A stretch of DNA of 64,000 nucleotides. Source: Taenia hydatigena (Eukaryota; Platyhelminthes; Cestoda; Cyclophyllidea; Taeniidae). The stretch is from the NCBI GenBank assembly GCA_036345935.2, contig JADWOT020000006.1, positions 4,405,543 through 4,469,542 of the forward strand, in the 5' to 3' direction. The notes under the pieces are model-generated. The model did not search any database. It worked only from the letters and a program-made list of their open reading frames with translations, and was not told the DNA's origin. The position numbers and the translations under genes are program-made. Below, piece after piece: positions 11,550 through 24,100 of this stretch (position 1 is its first letter; the number at the start of each line of letters is the position of its first letter).

Positions 11550-13600
11550 ACTGGGAAGTTGTTCAAACAATGAGATTATGATGTACACCTACCCTAAAGA
11601 ATTATCTTTCACAGATTATTTTATTTACCGATTAATTTTCTAACCTTTCCAAGACATATTGCGGTCTAACTCCTGGTTTAGGTGGTTTGCGTATATTCTT
11701 GGTAGCAGACCCAACTTCAAAGACGCAACCGATGCGAACAACCCATTTTGCCTTCGGCTTACTGACAAAGCGAAATCCTCCCAGCAATGTATTTCTTCAC
11801 AAGTGGGTCAATAGTTAATGACATCGAGGAGGAGAAGCTTTAAACGAATTCACACCCACGCAAAGATCACTACAATCTTCGATGCACGAAACCGTAGCCA
11901 ATTTTGCCTAGTCTTTTCGCTTTAATTGCTCACTCCATCCAGTGATTTAGATACTAAATTTTGTGGGAAAAGCAATTAGTTTTGCACTGATTTGGCCTCA
12001 AAACCTGCTTCACGCTGTGCATTATTAAGTAATCCTTTTCTACTGTAATCATCCACGGAAATCAACCAGTTTGTGAGATAGTTAGCCTACGGTCTAGCCA
12101 AGGCCAACAGTGAAAATATCACACCGCGAACTCTGTATAAAACTTTGTTCATTACAAACTACATTCAGACCAAGACGAAATTCATTTTTTGCGCATTGCA
12201 GAACCACGTCTTATGCCACGACAATCAGGCCCACATTTGCAAAATACTGTTCCAACTTGTGTAAACACTAGTTCCCTACCAAATTTATATAATCATCCCT
12301 CCTCAGAGCACTTATCTCGTCATAAAGGTATCCTCTCAGACCTTTCGAAACTGGAGCGTTGACTCCGGGACTAGCAATCACAATGCTCTCCACAACGGTT
12401 CAAATGCCTAAACTTATGCTAAGTGACTGGTAGAGCTCCACCCACGCTCAGCCATGTAGATCACGAGCTCGTCTATAATTACACTGGCGAGCACTCTTGA
12501 CCCAGCTATGCCCTTGTTGTTCCCACCTCGATGGATGCTTACCAACTACACCCTACAATCTACAATCACAGTGAAATGGCGCGTCCCATTCTAGGCAGCG
12601 TCACCTTCATGGTCTTAGCAGCGCAAACACTGCGTGAGGTCTAGGAGAGAGATTGCGACAGAACTCGCAAGCATTGTAGCACGTCACTGTAGCACGCTGC
12701 CAGATACAGGCAGTGGACCTCAGCGTGTGACAATTTGTCGATGCGCAACTTCAGCTCTGTTCCCAGACGTTTGACAGGAAGGGGATCAATTGTGTAGATT
12801 ATGCCTTCCTCATTCGCCCTTGCTTTGGCTACTGGGAAAAGCGGGTATCATCGTGAGTTGTCTGACGAGGTACGTAAACCCACGGTTATTGATATGACAC
12901 CAGCCATCACAGCATTTGGAGCAGACTCTCCAGCGAATCGTATACCTTGACAGGTATGGCTAACAATCGAAACCTATCTGATCAACCATTCATTTATTTC
13001 TTTGCTAAAATCTTACCTCAGGCTCCTAATTTAGGTATTTGTATGTCTTAAATTCATCACAAAATGGATCATCACACCGTGCTTGAATTTTTCATCATTA
13101 AAACCTAATTTGTCGCAAATATCGCCAATCTCTTTTGATGTTTTAGGTAAATCACAATTTTTTAGAGATATTTAACCAACTTGCGTGACACCGATGTTAG
13201 GTGTAAGGCTTTTTTGAGAGATTGACTTCGTTAAGGTTGACTATCGAACCGCTTTTATGGCAAGCTTTGCAGATAGATAAACTCGCTAGTTGTAAACTTC
13301 TAGAGACACAAATAAAATTAAACCTGCTGCTGTGTATTTGCTCTAATCCTGCAAACTTGAATGTTTGGGAAGTTTCCCGAATGAGTTTTTCACCTTCCTT
13401 TTACTTTTAACAACGTGAAATCAACTAAAACGCTTTGCTGAAGTCACACCCTTCTTAAAACGTTTTGCTCCCTTTTAACATAGCTTTAAATTTTCCATCC
13501 GATTCGGTGCTCTGCTGCTGTCTATATCTCCTGCCTTTAGTGTGCTTTAGCAGAAAAGTAATAATTAAATTTGATCAACATATTTGTAATTGAGTGTTTT
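11550..13600 (+). repeat. Module A, short copy 1
   Basis: This aligns with 36060-38100 and 15780-17800. Positions 13321-13384 and 37799-37862 agree at 59 of 64 columns by hand count, and all five differences are transitions. The core at 12430-12900 carries the decayed antisense frame seen in the other A copies, with a TAG at 12546-12548 (minus strand). The CACGTG hairpin is damaged: only a right arm reading GGTACGTA remains at 12869-12876. The later part of A and module D are missing, and F follows directly. Confidence 0.8.
12869..12876. other. Decayed arm of the CACGTG hairpin
   Basis: At the position equivalent to the hairpin at 17118-17144, this copy reads GGTACGTA in place of GGCACGTG, and the left arm is not recognisable. 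The flanking word CACGGTTATTGAT and the following GACACCA at 12881-12903 confirm the alignment to the other A copies. Confidence 0.6.
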
Positions 13601-13999
13601 AGCTACTTGATCTTTGTTAATAAATTAATGTTGCTACCCTGGCGATTCCCTTGTGCGAAGTGCCGATGCCTGGCAAAAATCATTTTTCTCTCCTGCTTTA
13701 ACAACGCAAAGGTCTTGCTTTGGTTCGCTCTAGGTCACTTCAAAGGAAACTATTGGTGCAAAATGCACTATGGTTCCAACTCTCTGGATAAAAGGGTCCC
13801 CTTTTGTCATTCAACTATATCGCATACCTACTTTGATTCAAGATTGAGGACGAGGTTAAAGAATAAAAGCGGATTCCTATGGCAGTTATTCATTTTTCGA
13901 CCAAACTTTGTGTGGTCAACCCGTTTACTTTTTTATCCATGTTTCCTCTCCTTTACGCTGTTTTGTCATCAACCCTCAAGCAGATGGCTGCAAACTTAA
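13571..13999 (+). other. 142-codon open frame in module F, coding doubtful
   Basis: The frame starts in the spacer before F. From about residue 49 it shares a pattern with the frame at 41414-41800: WFA, HF, GNY, SN.LD, FC, LRTRLKN, SGF.W and LFCHQP. By hand count over 35 aligned codons, differences fall about 8, 10 and 12 at codon positions 1, 2 and 3, so purifying selection on a protein is not evident. The N-terminal part is rich in hydrophobic residues and cysteines. No domain is recognised. The simplest reading is chance openness in a repeat. Confidence 0.15.
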
Positions 14000-15700
14000 A
14001 GGAGCGCTTAGCTAAGTGCCTCGACTTCAACATATTTTCTTGTTTGAATTTAGCGATCCCACCTCATTTTTTACTGTACTAACAAATTAGAGATTTGTCC
14101 TTGATTAAGAACTTAAGTATTTACAAAACATTCTGAGTTGGTGACATTGGACCGCTGCGTGATCCGTCGTCTCCTTTTAGTTAACTCTATCAAATTTATC
14201 AGCTAGAGGGAGCATATCTCTCATTTTATGTACAATTTACAACTTGCACCATCACTCAAATCCACCGCTGTGCGTATATTGGAGATCAACACTGCAATTT
14301 TATCCGTTAAAGCATAAAATCGCAGTCTTAGCTGCCGGATTTGTAAAATTGCACCGAAGAACAGTGAGTATTTTAGGTGAGAGGCTTAAAATCAACGCTA
14401 GGTGATAGACTTAAAACACGGATTGATTAAATTAATTAAATACAGCTAGAATTTACAGATCATTTTGTGTTCCTTGAGAAGCATAAAAAACCAGAAGCTG
14501 TTACACCGCTGTTTGACTTTTTGCATGCATTTGGTTGCAGCTGACATGCGACCGAATGAAGCTAATGAGTTTGTCGCCACGTAAATTGTACAACTTTGTA
14601 GGCCTTAAGGATCCTATCCATCCATAGCCATTGCAATCAGTCTTTACATCCAAAGGTGGCACGTTCCCGCGCATTCCTTAAAATTATTTGTCTTGGGCTT
14701 TAGGAGCATCCATCCATGTTGTAGCGTCCCGAAACTACCTTGAAGGCAAAGAAAGGCAAAAATACCAGGGCAGAATATATATTTTCAATAGGCAGAGGGA
14801 ACGGATCTGCTGCCACAGGGCTAGGAAAATATGGTCACCTCTGTGACCGAAGCCGGCAGTCAGAACACGCAAATCATTACATATGCTACATCAATCTCTT
14901 CTGTTATCGCACCTTTATTCTCAAAACACTTCATCAACTTCATCTGTGAGTGTCTACTTTTTGTTCCAAGAATAGTTAACAATTGTCCCCTGAGAGTAAA
15001 GTAAAGTAGCGGTGCCCTTCTAACCTTGTCCGATTTTTTTAGTGTCAATCCACAGGTGGGGCATACGATGCTGTGGAATATGAGATTTTACGCAGGGCTG
15101 CTTTTAGGGATGGCAGTAGTCTTTTCTTTCCATTGTAGTTCCAAAGGAAGAATCCATTCTTCTTACTTCTCCTTAATTCGTGTTACAAAGGAACGATTTT
15201 GCAAATTGCAGTCATACCTCATTGGATTTAACCATTGAAACTTTAGTCGGCATACCACCACACACGCGCATTTCAGCTTACTGGAGGAGAGGTTTCGAGT
15301 TGGGAATAGTGCATCAGTTTGCGATAACCAGCACTAGGCTTGTTTTTCTCTCGCAATCATTTAGCCAATTAGCAAGACCCCAAAATGCACTACCCCGTTT
15401 TATAGTGTATATCAGGGAGTTGTGACCTACCAAGTGATCGAGTCTTAAGTTCTTTGTCTGTCATCCCTTGATACGTCACCTCCGCATGCGTGAATGCTTT
15501 TAGTTAGTAGTTTCTATCAATTCCTGAACCCGCTAAATGCAGCTATTAGAGATCTGTAGAAATCACCCACTATAAACATGACTTTAAGTCCCTAGGAATG
15601 TATGTGGGACAGTAGTGACAAGCACCGCGCGATTCGCTGTAGTCAACAGTAGGGGATCCTCGTGAACACGCTGCATCTACTCTGCATCACAAGTGCTACG
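13700..15700 (+). repeat. Module F, first copy
   Basis: This matches 41400-43420 and 59900-62350. A 13-base anchor TTTGTAGGCCTTA is identical at 14595-14607, 42393-42405 and 61248-61260, preceded in each by AGTTTGTC. Near the end, GCGATAACCAG at 15319 recurs at 42999, and TGACCTACCAAGTGAT near 15423 has a close match near 43108. The frame at 13571-13999 is open in this copy and the second copy but decays in the third. Confidence 0.8.
15255..15268. repeat. Short CA tract, module F copy 1
   Basis: A brief CACACACG run sits where the second F copy has a longer (CA)n tract at 42909-42929. The third copy has only CTCACGC near 61926. This gives a three-way view of microsatellite growth at one site. 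Confidence 0.5.
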
Positions 15701-15779
15701 CTGGGTTGCACATATTAAAATGGAGTAAAAATAGACCCATTTTTCCTTGAGAGCATGACAAAGTGGTATACCTATTCTG

Positions 15780-18700
15780 AATATTGCTCTGATTATTGCG
15801 GAGTTGCCAAAATAATGAGGTCATGATGTATATCTACCCCACAAAATTATCATTCTAATTGAGTTTGCCATTTACAGAGAATGTTTTGTTTAACAATTAA
15901 CCTTCCATTTCTTTCGGGACATATTTCGGTTTACTCTTGACCCCGATGTAGCAAGCTATTCACTTTTTCTATTTTAATCTTTAGATTTTGCGGAAAAAAG
16001 GCTGCGTTCAACATCAAACTAGAGCTAAAATCTTCTTAGCTGAAGCTTGCTTCCATGGGTGTCTCTGGTTGATGACATGGAGAAAGAGGAAATCTGATTT
16101 GATCTACACCTTATCAGATTATACTACCATCTCCGTGCACAAAACCTGGACTGTATTTCTGTATTCCTTAGCCTTCTATACTTTCTCCATCCGCAGATTT
16201 GCTGACGGTATCATGTGCAAAATAACTAGCGTTCCCGCGCATGCTTTGTATGATTAACTGGCCCTTCCTCACTGCACTCACTTAAGGGAAATCATCCATT
16301 CTGTGGGCGAGTTAATCTACAGCCTGACCAAAGCATTTAAAGCTATCTCCTTAGTTAGTTGTTACCTAGATCATTAGCTGAGAATGCAAAGTCTGACTCA
16401 GGACGAACAGCAAATCAAGAGGACTTTTACCGGAACAATACCCTTACCGAGGAAAAGGCCCTTTTCTGTATTGCAGAACCACGTCTTGGACGACATTAGG
16501 CAGTTTCATGATGGCTCGATACTGCTCCAACTTGTAGGAGTCCATTTACTCCAAAAAACTTCCATTCAAAACACTCGTCGTCATCGCGATCGACAGCAGC
16601 CCAGAGTCCCCAATATTGCAGTGTAGACGCCAGGATTGGCAGTCATAGTGTTTCTCACAATGATCAAAATGCCTGGAATCCTGTTCAGTGACTGGCAGAG
16701 CTCCATCATGTAACCAGCCATGCATTCCACGAACTTGTTTGCGGTTATATCGGTGAGCGCTCTTAACTCCACTGCATCTTTGTTGTCTTCATCTCGATGG
16801 ATGCTTACCAACTGCATTATCGGTTTCTCTGCCAGTCGACAGTGAAGTAGTCAGCATAGATGCATGTTTTATTTTTCGTACTGTTAGTTCCATTGTCCTG
16901 GTAGCGCGAACAGTACGTGAAATTTTAGAGAGAACACGACCAAAAGCATTGCGGCACACCACTAGGGTACGCTTCTAGATGCAGACCTCGACTTGGGAAA
17001 ATTTGTCGATGAGCAGTCGACGTGCTGCTGCCAGATGTTCAACGAGGAGGGTGTCTAAGAAATAGTTTATGCCGACCTCATTCATTCTTGCTTTGGCTTC
17101 TGAGAAATACAAAAATCCACGTGCCTGGTTTGATTAGGCACGTGCACCCACGGTTATTGGTTGACACCAGGCACACTTTCCGGCGAAACTGGCAACTTAA
17201 CATTTACGGCTAACATTTCACTTTACCAGATCAACCAATAGGTTAGTGTCTTGCTAAAATCTTTCCTCAAGAGCCTATTTTTAACAGTTATATGACTTAA
17301 ATTCTCCACAGATGCGAATCAACATAACGTCAGTGTAGTTTTAACCTGAGAACTTACTTTGTCCCCGTTAACTTTAATTACTTTTGACGTTTTATTTAAA
17401 CTATTTAAGAAATCGTTTTTATAGAGATACTTAGCCAATTTGCGTGACACTGCTGTTGGCATGCAATGCTTTTTAAAGAGCTCGACTTCTTTATGGTTTA
17501 GTTACGAACCGCTTTCGTGTCAAGTATTGCTGTTACATTAACTTCGCCTAACGTCAGTTTTAATTATATTTATGTTGCAAGAGTTTATTTTTCCTAAACT
17601 GATGGCAATTGCTTTAACGGTGAGAGCTAAAATTCTGTAGAAATTACTTTATCTATTGCAGGAGTCGAACAAAAGGCTTTGCTGAAGTTACATTCATGGA
17701 AACACGTATTCCTCCCTTTCATAGTAGTCGCATTCAGTGGCGCATCGCTACCTGTATTTCCTATTATCGATGTGTTTTGGCAGAAAAGTACCAAGTGACT
17801 TGCAAGATAACCGGAGACAAGATAAGTCGTTGACCATAGTTAAGTAAACTAAGTTTTTAATTACCCGGATTTCAAATTACTAGATTAATGGCACTAATTT
17901 TGCATCCGCTGAGTTACCTTTGATGATTTGCTTAACTAATGTTTATCTAAAGCCTCCTACCCTACTGTTGTGGAATGAATTAGTGTAACTCTCTTTTAAT
18001 TGAGCTCTGATTCGGTTAATTAGGCTCGCAAACAGCTTTATTGCGAAGTTCTGGCTGATTAATACAATCTCTAACCTTGAGCCTCCTTCCTATCGAAAAA
18101 TCCATTCAAAATGAGAAGGCGCATGGCACATTGCTACGTTCTCAAAAGTTTTGCCATATTGTAACCATTCGATGTGATGTGATACGATCCCTCCAAAGTA
18201 ACTTCGATGCGTTTTGTTGTCAGCCGCGGCTTCGTACCCTTTACAATCGCAGAGTGCCTTTTTAACAACTAGTCCTACCTCCTCTACATAAGGGCGGAAG
18301 AATGTTTTCTGTGATGCACCACCTCTGTGTTGTGAAAGATGCGTCCTGAACCTTTCACCCCCCTGGAACTTGGCGCTTGTATGCACGGACACGCATCGTT
18401 AATGTGGTCTTTTGTTTTTGTGAAATGAAGAGGTACGCACCAAAGATGAGGCAACGTTTTGGGACGAAATAATGTTCAAGTCCTAAACTGATTCATTTCC
18501 TAAAGCGCCACCGTTTCGCGCAAAATAATGCGGTAAATTATGGGAAAAAATCTACTATAAAGTAGAGAAGTATTTTATCGGATGCATGGAAAATTGCAGG
18601 TAAGGCTGAAATATGAAAAAATTCCCTATATAAGTATAAACACATGTCCTTAATGCGTTTGTACTCGTGCCTGAGCACAGGCAGAGTTCACGCACCATTC

Positions 18701-19020
18701 TTCATGAAAACTGCACAAATTCTGAATTTGCACACCGATGTCTGTGGTAAGAAAGTGATTTGCATCTAAAAGTATTTTATTTTGTCCTAGTGACTGTAAG
18801 CGGTTCGCCGACTTGTGTTTTTCCACTTCGGCACTAAGACAAAGTGGAATACCAGACAAATGCTCCCTGGATCCATACTTAAACATAGAATGCCCATCAA
18901 ATTTGTCCTGCCGCAGTCCGTTCTTATAGACTAGCGTGACTAGTTTTTTGGACTCTCGCTTAACAATTAACCAAGTTTGTATAAAGTTTGGTTTCCTACC
19001 TTCAATTTCAAGGCAAATTA
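15780..19020 (+). repeat. Module A, full copy 2
   Basis: This is collinear with 36060-39150 and 56260-58100, and its first 2 kb also matches 11550-13600. Landmarks are GCAGAACCACGTCTT at 16475-16489 (also in copy 1 near 12198), ATCTCGATGGATGCTTACCAACT at about 16792-16814, the CACGTG hairpin at 17118-17144, ATCGAAAA.TCCAT near 18092, and GCCTGAGCACAG near 18670. The antisense frame has a stop at 16975-16977 where the third copy reads Trp. Confidence 0.8.
17118..17144. promoter_or_regulatory. Paired E-box hairpin, copy 2
   Basis: A perfect 9-base stem, CACGTGCCT and AGGCACGTG, encloses a 9-base loop. Each arm contains the palindrome CACGTG, the core site of many bHLH and plant bZIP factors. 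The same structure stands at 37349-37375 and 56602-56628 with different loops. Arm retention in diverged copies is the only hint of function. No promoter or transcript can be shown. Confidence 0.5.
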
Positions 19021-19159
19021 ATCAGCCTCTACCTGTAAATCACTTTGTAAAGAACCACCATCTGCTATTTTGAGTTAAATTTTACCCATAGTTCCCTCGA
19101 ATTTGCATCACGTCAACATTCGGTAATGGATCTTATTGGGAAAGAGGAATATAGCCAAG

Positions 19160-20500
19160 GCGAGTGACTTTCATCTGTCTCATGTCGATCTGCAATAAAC
19201 TTAATTTTGTTTCATTTGAGCCTTTTCCGACCTCTAATTCACTGGTAGTTAAGCAGAGTAGTTTACTTTATTGCCCTGCTATGATATTGCGTGCAAAACG
19301 GAGTGAGATGCTACCGTCTTCTCATCGCAGTGGCAGTGTGATAAGTTAGGTAAAGTAGGCTCTCCCACCCTCTTCCTCTTCTCTCGCAACAACGATTATC
19401 CAAACCCAAAACCACAATCAACTTTAACCATTTCAGCTGCATTTAGTGCTTAAGCTCACAAGGATTACACCGTAAATTATCCGTGTGAGACATTACCATG
19501 AATCGCTGTTATTATAAGTAGCTATGCTACACTATGATTATTGCCCAAACTCTGTTTTGACTATGTGGAAGCTTAGGACTCAGTTTCTGTGCTTTTGCTG
19601 GGCTGCATGACCTCTGAGCCATGGCAGTTGTCCCGAGTAATAGGTCTTCTCGCCTGCATGGTAATACCGACATTTGTGAACACCTAAGGAAATGACTCGA
19701 TTTTATCATCTGGTTAAATCCCACCGTTTTTAGATTCATTGTTAAATCGTTTCGTTCTCTCAGCTGCTAAGGAAATTTTATACCCTTTTTCCTTATTTAC
19801 TGCATTTGAGACATACAATGAATTGATCTCAGGCCAGCATTTGCTAAATATAGGTAAAAAACTCAAAAATTGGTCTTGTTTCCCTTTAATTTATTGTATT
19901 TTTTGTAGTGTTTTACCGACCTCAATCCCTTCCTCAGCAATATCTTCAAATTCCGGCTTTTAACCTAACTTACCATTTCATATAATTGTTGCATTCTATG
20001 AAGTTGTGACTTTGCTGAGCTAAGCGATATTAGAGGAGTCAAGGCAAAGTTCAGTGGAACTTGCAACCTCTCACCCTACACAGAAGGGAGATGACTCAAC
20101 TTGAACAAATGCAGCTTCTGTTGCTAGGAACAATTGATTTTGATTTATGGCATTCATTAACTTGACCGTTTCTAGCAATTTGGTAGTTGGTTTCCCTAAA
20201 AATGCTCTGAGCGCATAAAAAGTTTTTGGTATGAAATTGCATGGTCGTGTTCAAAAAACTGTGACAGCATTGTCATCTGTCAAATGTGTACTTGAGCCTT
20301 TCTCTAACAAAGTCGTAAGCCTGAACTGGCCCATGGTGAAGTAGGGAATGAAGTTAAAATAACCTTTATTTAGTGTGAGATGTGGTTTTGACCACAAAAC
20401 TGTGGCCTTATTTACTCATCCAGCTTCCATTACTAGCGATATATGTGGATGACGCTTGTTTACCTAACCGTGATAATTAACTGGTTGCCCCTAATTCCAT
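19160..20500 (+). repeat. Module D, copy 1
   Basis: This matches 39500-41100 and 58400-59600. GGAGTGAGATGCTA at 19300-19313 recurs at 58777. TTGAGCCTTTCTCTAAC at 20292-20308 recurs with one or two changes at 40904-40920 and 59371-59387, spacings of 20,612 and 18,467 bases. A GGCC-type core lies near 19600-19630. The order is the same in all three units. Confidence 0.75.
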
Positions 20501-20679
20501 ATCCAATACATTAGTTGAGGTTATAGCAAAGAGAGGTTGAATATTTATAGGTTGAGGAGTACTGCGTTATTTGACCACTAGCTAAATCAGTGAATTTCGT
20601 GGAACACTAGTGCTGTTTTCAACCTGTCTGTTTATTAGCCCTTGAATTGTTTCCTCTCCCCATATTTAAAGGTTTGATT

Positions 20680-21660
20680 TCAGCGTAACAATAGTGCTGG
20701 ATGTGATAGCGAAACGTTCGGTTTTCATTGAGACACTGTGTGAAGTTATATATTGATGATAAATGGAACACACGCACACTTCAAATCACTTGGAGAATAA
20801 AGACATCTATGATTTTGTGATAGCTCGAAAACTAGACTCTAGTATAAATAAGTTTCTGTAGTTGTATTTTGGCCAACAGATATCCATGGTTCATTGGGCG
20901 ATTGAGGCGCCACCACTGTACGCACGCATGGCAGCATAACCTTTAAACCATGTTATTTTCGGATGAAAATACACTGCCCTTGCATTATGCCCTCTCTCTT
21001 GCTTAGGAATTGAGAGAATTCCCGTGATGCTTATAAGCCTTGCCCCAAAAGTAGCAAAACAATGATTCATAGCAATGAAAATGACTGCCATTTGGCGTTT
21101 AACGTAGTACGAAGCACACACGGCACAATCAGGTCTTGATTTTACCAAGGCCGTTAGGCTGTCAGTTCTACCTCTGCTCATTCATGATAGTGATTGGCTT
21201 TTTCAATCGTGAAATTACTTTGGACTAAACTATGCTAAGAAAATGCACGAAAGTTACATTGAGGAGGACCAATATTTTGACCGGCCAAAGCCCTTAACAT
21301 AGGGGCTAGGAAAGTGTATCTCTTCCAAAGTTTCCGCTAAATAATGATTGCTTTATCTACCAGTTAGCGTTACCAGGGCCGACAGAATGAGCAGTCGTTG
21401 AATTTCGGAGGGCTTATAGGACCCTTTGAAAGCCAAGTGCTCCTTTCAATTATTCCTTTCATCACGATGAATAAGTTTTCGTGATTTACTACTCATTATT
21501 ACAATCTTAATTGTGTTGTAAATGGGCTAATTTTAATTAACATTTGGCACTTTCAAGTACTCTTCCTTCCTGTCATTGAAGATATGGACTTTATCTTTAT
21601 TCGACCAATTCAAGTGTTTACTTGGGCCTGCTAAGTAAATTTGGAGCTTTTAAGGAGGAA
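20680..21660 (+). repeat. Module G, copy 1
   Basis: This matches 43490-44530 and the shorter stretch 62300-62680. An 18-base anchor at 21501-21518 differs by two transitions from the sequence shared exactly by 44361-44378 and 62500-62517. TATTTTGGCC near 20866 recurs near 43711. In this unit G follows D without an F between them. Confidence 0.75.
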
Positions 21661-21899
21661 AGTCAAATGCCGTAGGAGGCTTTTTAAGGCACTTCCTTTT
21701 TTGAAATACTTTACCATACAATCTCTTGTCTTTTCACGATGAGAAAGCAGTTAACGAGTTCCACTCTTGTGGAAAAGTGGCAAGTGTTGTAAGTCTTAGA
21801 GGTTTAGCCCAATAGTGGGGCTGTAGATCGCGTTGTACTCACCATTGATGTCTTCGTCCTCCTTGCGTCACTCACAAGTCAGTCGGCCAGAGGGCAATT

Positions 21900-22750
21900 T
21901 AAAATACAATAGTCGTTTTTCTTTTCATTTAAAGTAGAGGCCTTTGCTTCCTTGTACCACTTGTGTTATGCACAGCTACAAGGTCCTGACACTACTTTCC
22001 ATCTTCCATGTTCAAGAATAGAGGACCTACTCAACCCCAATGCAGTTAGCTTTAAGTGGTGCACTGATAACATCAAGCACGTCATTTCAGGTAGCGGTGA
22101 GAGGCGCGTCGCTCCACTGCCACGTACCTCACCCTCTAACAATCACCAAATTCAAAATGAAGTCCCTGCTTATCTCCCAAAATCAGGACCGGAGACAAAA
22201 CAAACGTGGTTTGTAAGGTAGTTGTGCTTGAGTAATTATCATGCAGCCCAAAAAACAGATTGTAACATGAGGATCCAAAATAAAAAGCAAGTAGTGGAAA
22301 GTACAGTGGTGAGTACTGCATTAAAAGACCGAGGCAGAAGAATTGCAGGCGTTTGAAAGCACCTACAAATTTCACTCAGTCATTGGTTGTCCGACAGCTG
22401 CCTTTTGATTTTGATTTTTCGAGCACTTAGGTTCATTCCGCTTGGCAAAATAGCTTCTGTGTCATACCAGCAGCTTCCTCCGTCCAGCCCAACTATACTC
22501 CAGCGATGCACATTCAGCTTTATTAGCGCATTGGTGGCAGCGTTGATCGAATACGATCCTAAAGAACACTGATTGATAAACACTGACGCTGCGAAAAAGT
22601 GTTGTGTCTTGCGGGTGGAAGAATGCGTGACATAACCCAACAAAAGTGTTGAGAATGACATGTATTTTTGACAGCTACCTAAATCCTTTGCTCTGTCTGG
22701 CAGGGTTGTCTGTGGCAAATGAGTATATTAGCCATATCACCTCCACTTCT
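21900..22750 (+). repeat. Module H, copy 1
   Basis: This matches 62940-63800 in order: TTTGCTTCCTTG near 21943 against TTTGTTACCTTG, ATCTTCCA..TT near 22000, and ACATTCAGC near 22510 against 63530. Similarity is lower than in A, F or G, and the two copies are about 41 kb apart. The second unit lacks H: at about 44530-44660 it passes from G to I. The open frames here are under 115 codons and unrecognised. Confidence 0.55.
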
Positions 22751-24100
22751 TTACCACCTGGTTGAAGTCTTGGTGTATTAAATGGACTTGGCGGCACTGG
22801 ATTTAGAACAAACGTAGTAAAGAGAAGTAAACGGAAAATCTCGTCAGCATGGTTACATTTTTAATTCGTCTTTTACTGCATGACGTTCCTGTTAGGCTAG
22901 CCATGAACATACTTGATATTCTGCACATTTTGCTCTCAGTGCAGGTGTCAAATGGAACGAACCTTTAGCCAAGATAAACCAGTGGCAGTGCAGTTAAATA
23001 TCTCAGAAGCAGGTAAATATGATGACTGGCGCCTTAGGCCTGTAAGTGTTGTTCTTACAGCAACCAAGAGGAGTGCTGGACATGACAGTCGGAAAAACAA
23101 AGGTGTAAAGCAATTCTTGGGTCTGTTGTTTAATTCTACTCTTTGTTTTCGCCGGCACCCAAAGCTCTGCTGCCATATCTTTGCAGAGTGGTATGGCCCT
23201 GGAGGCATAATGTTAGAGTTCTCAAAAATTTCGGACATCAGCAAAGCACTTTGTCCCAAAAATATGATGTTATGCGACCTCAGGTGGGACTCGGATCTCT
23301 ACATCATGCTAGAGCATATATTTTCGTATAATCTGGTCAGATTTAGGTATCGATTAGGAACAGCCTCAGGCTACGTGGTGTTTTATGGAAGCACACAAGG
23401 CCTTATAGGGGCTGGTCAAATTAACTGAAGTGAAACTAAACATCGAATGCTGCGTTTGATTTCCAAAAGAGTTAGATCCATTTTACGCATGCGTGCTGCA
23501 GTACTTTGTTCATCTGTCTAATTCCTCGGTTTGGTTATGCTGGCATTTAATGCCCACCGATGGCTTCACTCATGCTGAGCGGTGTAACCTGTTGCAATTA
23601 AACCCATCTATGCGGCGATGATGCATTTTTGATCTTAGTAGTATAAAATCTTTCGAATTTAATAAGTAATCGGCTCATTTCAAATTCCTTATTGATACTA
23701 TAAGTGAGTTGTAGGAAACAGTGGATAAGGCCTAGTTACTAGTGCTTACGGAAAATACTAAGGTACATTGGTGGCATTTGAATTAAAATAAAAGAATTTG
23801 AAAATGATTGTATTTGAGCTGAAATCTGCTATTCCACATCAAAGTTTGAATGTGCAACTAACTCATTACCTTGCTTGTGATCTAGGTCAGATGTAAAAGG
23901 AAAATAAAAGAGACATTTTCTAATACGCATGCCTGGAGATTAGGGTAAAGCACTGGTGAAACAGAACACTTCAAGTGGTTGCTGAACAGCGGCGAAACAA
24001 GGTAAGATGTTCCTGTATATCACTTGGCAAATCGTAATGAAGCATTATTCGAGACGACGAACCTCCTACTATAATCTGTCGAGGCACAGGTGATCAGACC
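22750..24100. other. Unique stretch with the longest ORF
   Basis: I found no second copy of this stretch in the window. It contains the 171-codon frame described separately. The rest is AT-leaning sequence with no gene, RNA or repeat that I can name. Confidence 0.4.
22913..23428 (+). other. 171-codon open frame, unrecognised
   Basis: This is the longest frame in the window. It starts at ATG 22913, with another Met at about residue 14. The predicted product is Cys- and Arg-rich near the N terminus (CTFCSQCRCQ), has KRSAGHDSRKNKG at about residues 52-64 and YGPGGIMLEF at about 94-103, and shows no signal peptide, clear membrane segment or known domain. A minus-strand frame of 103 codons overlaps it. 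In 64 kb of this composition a frame of this length can occur by chance. It could also be an exon, but I see no supported splice structure. Confidence 0.2.
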
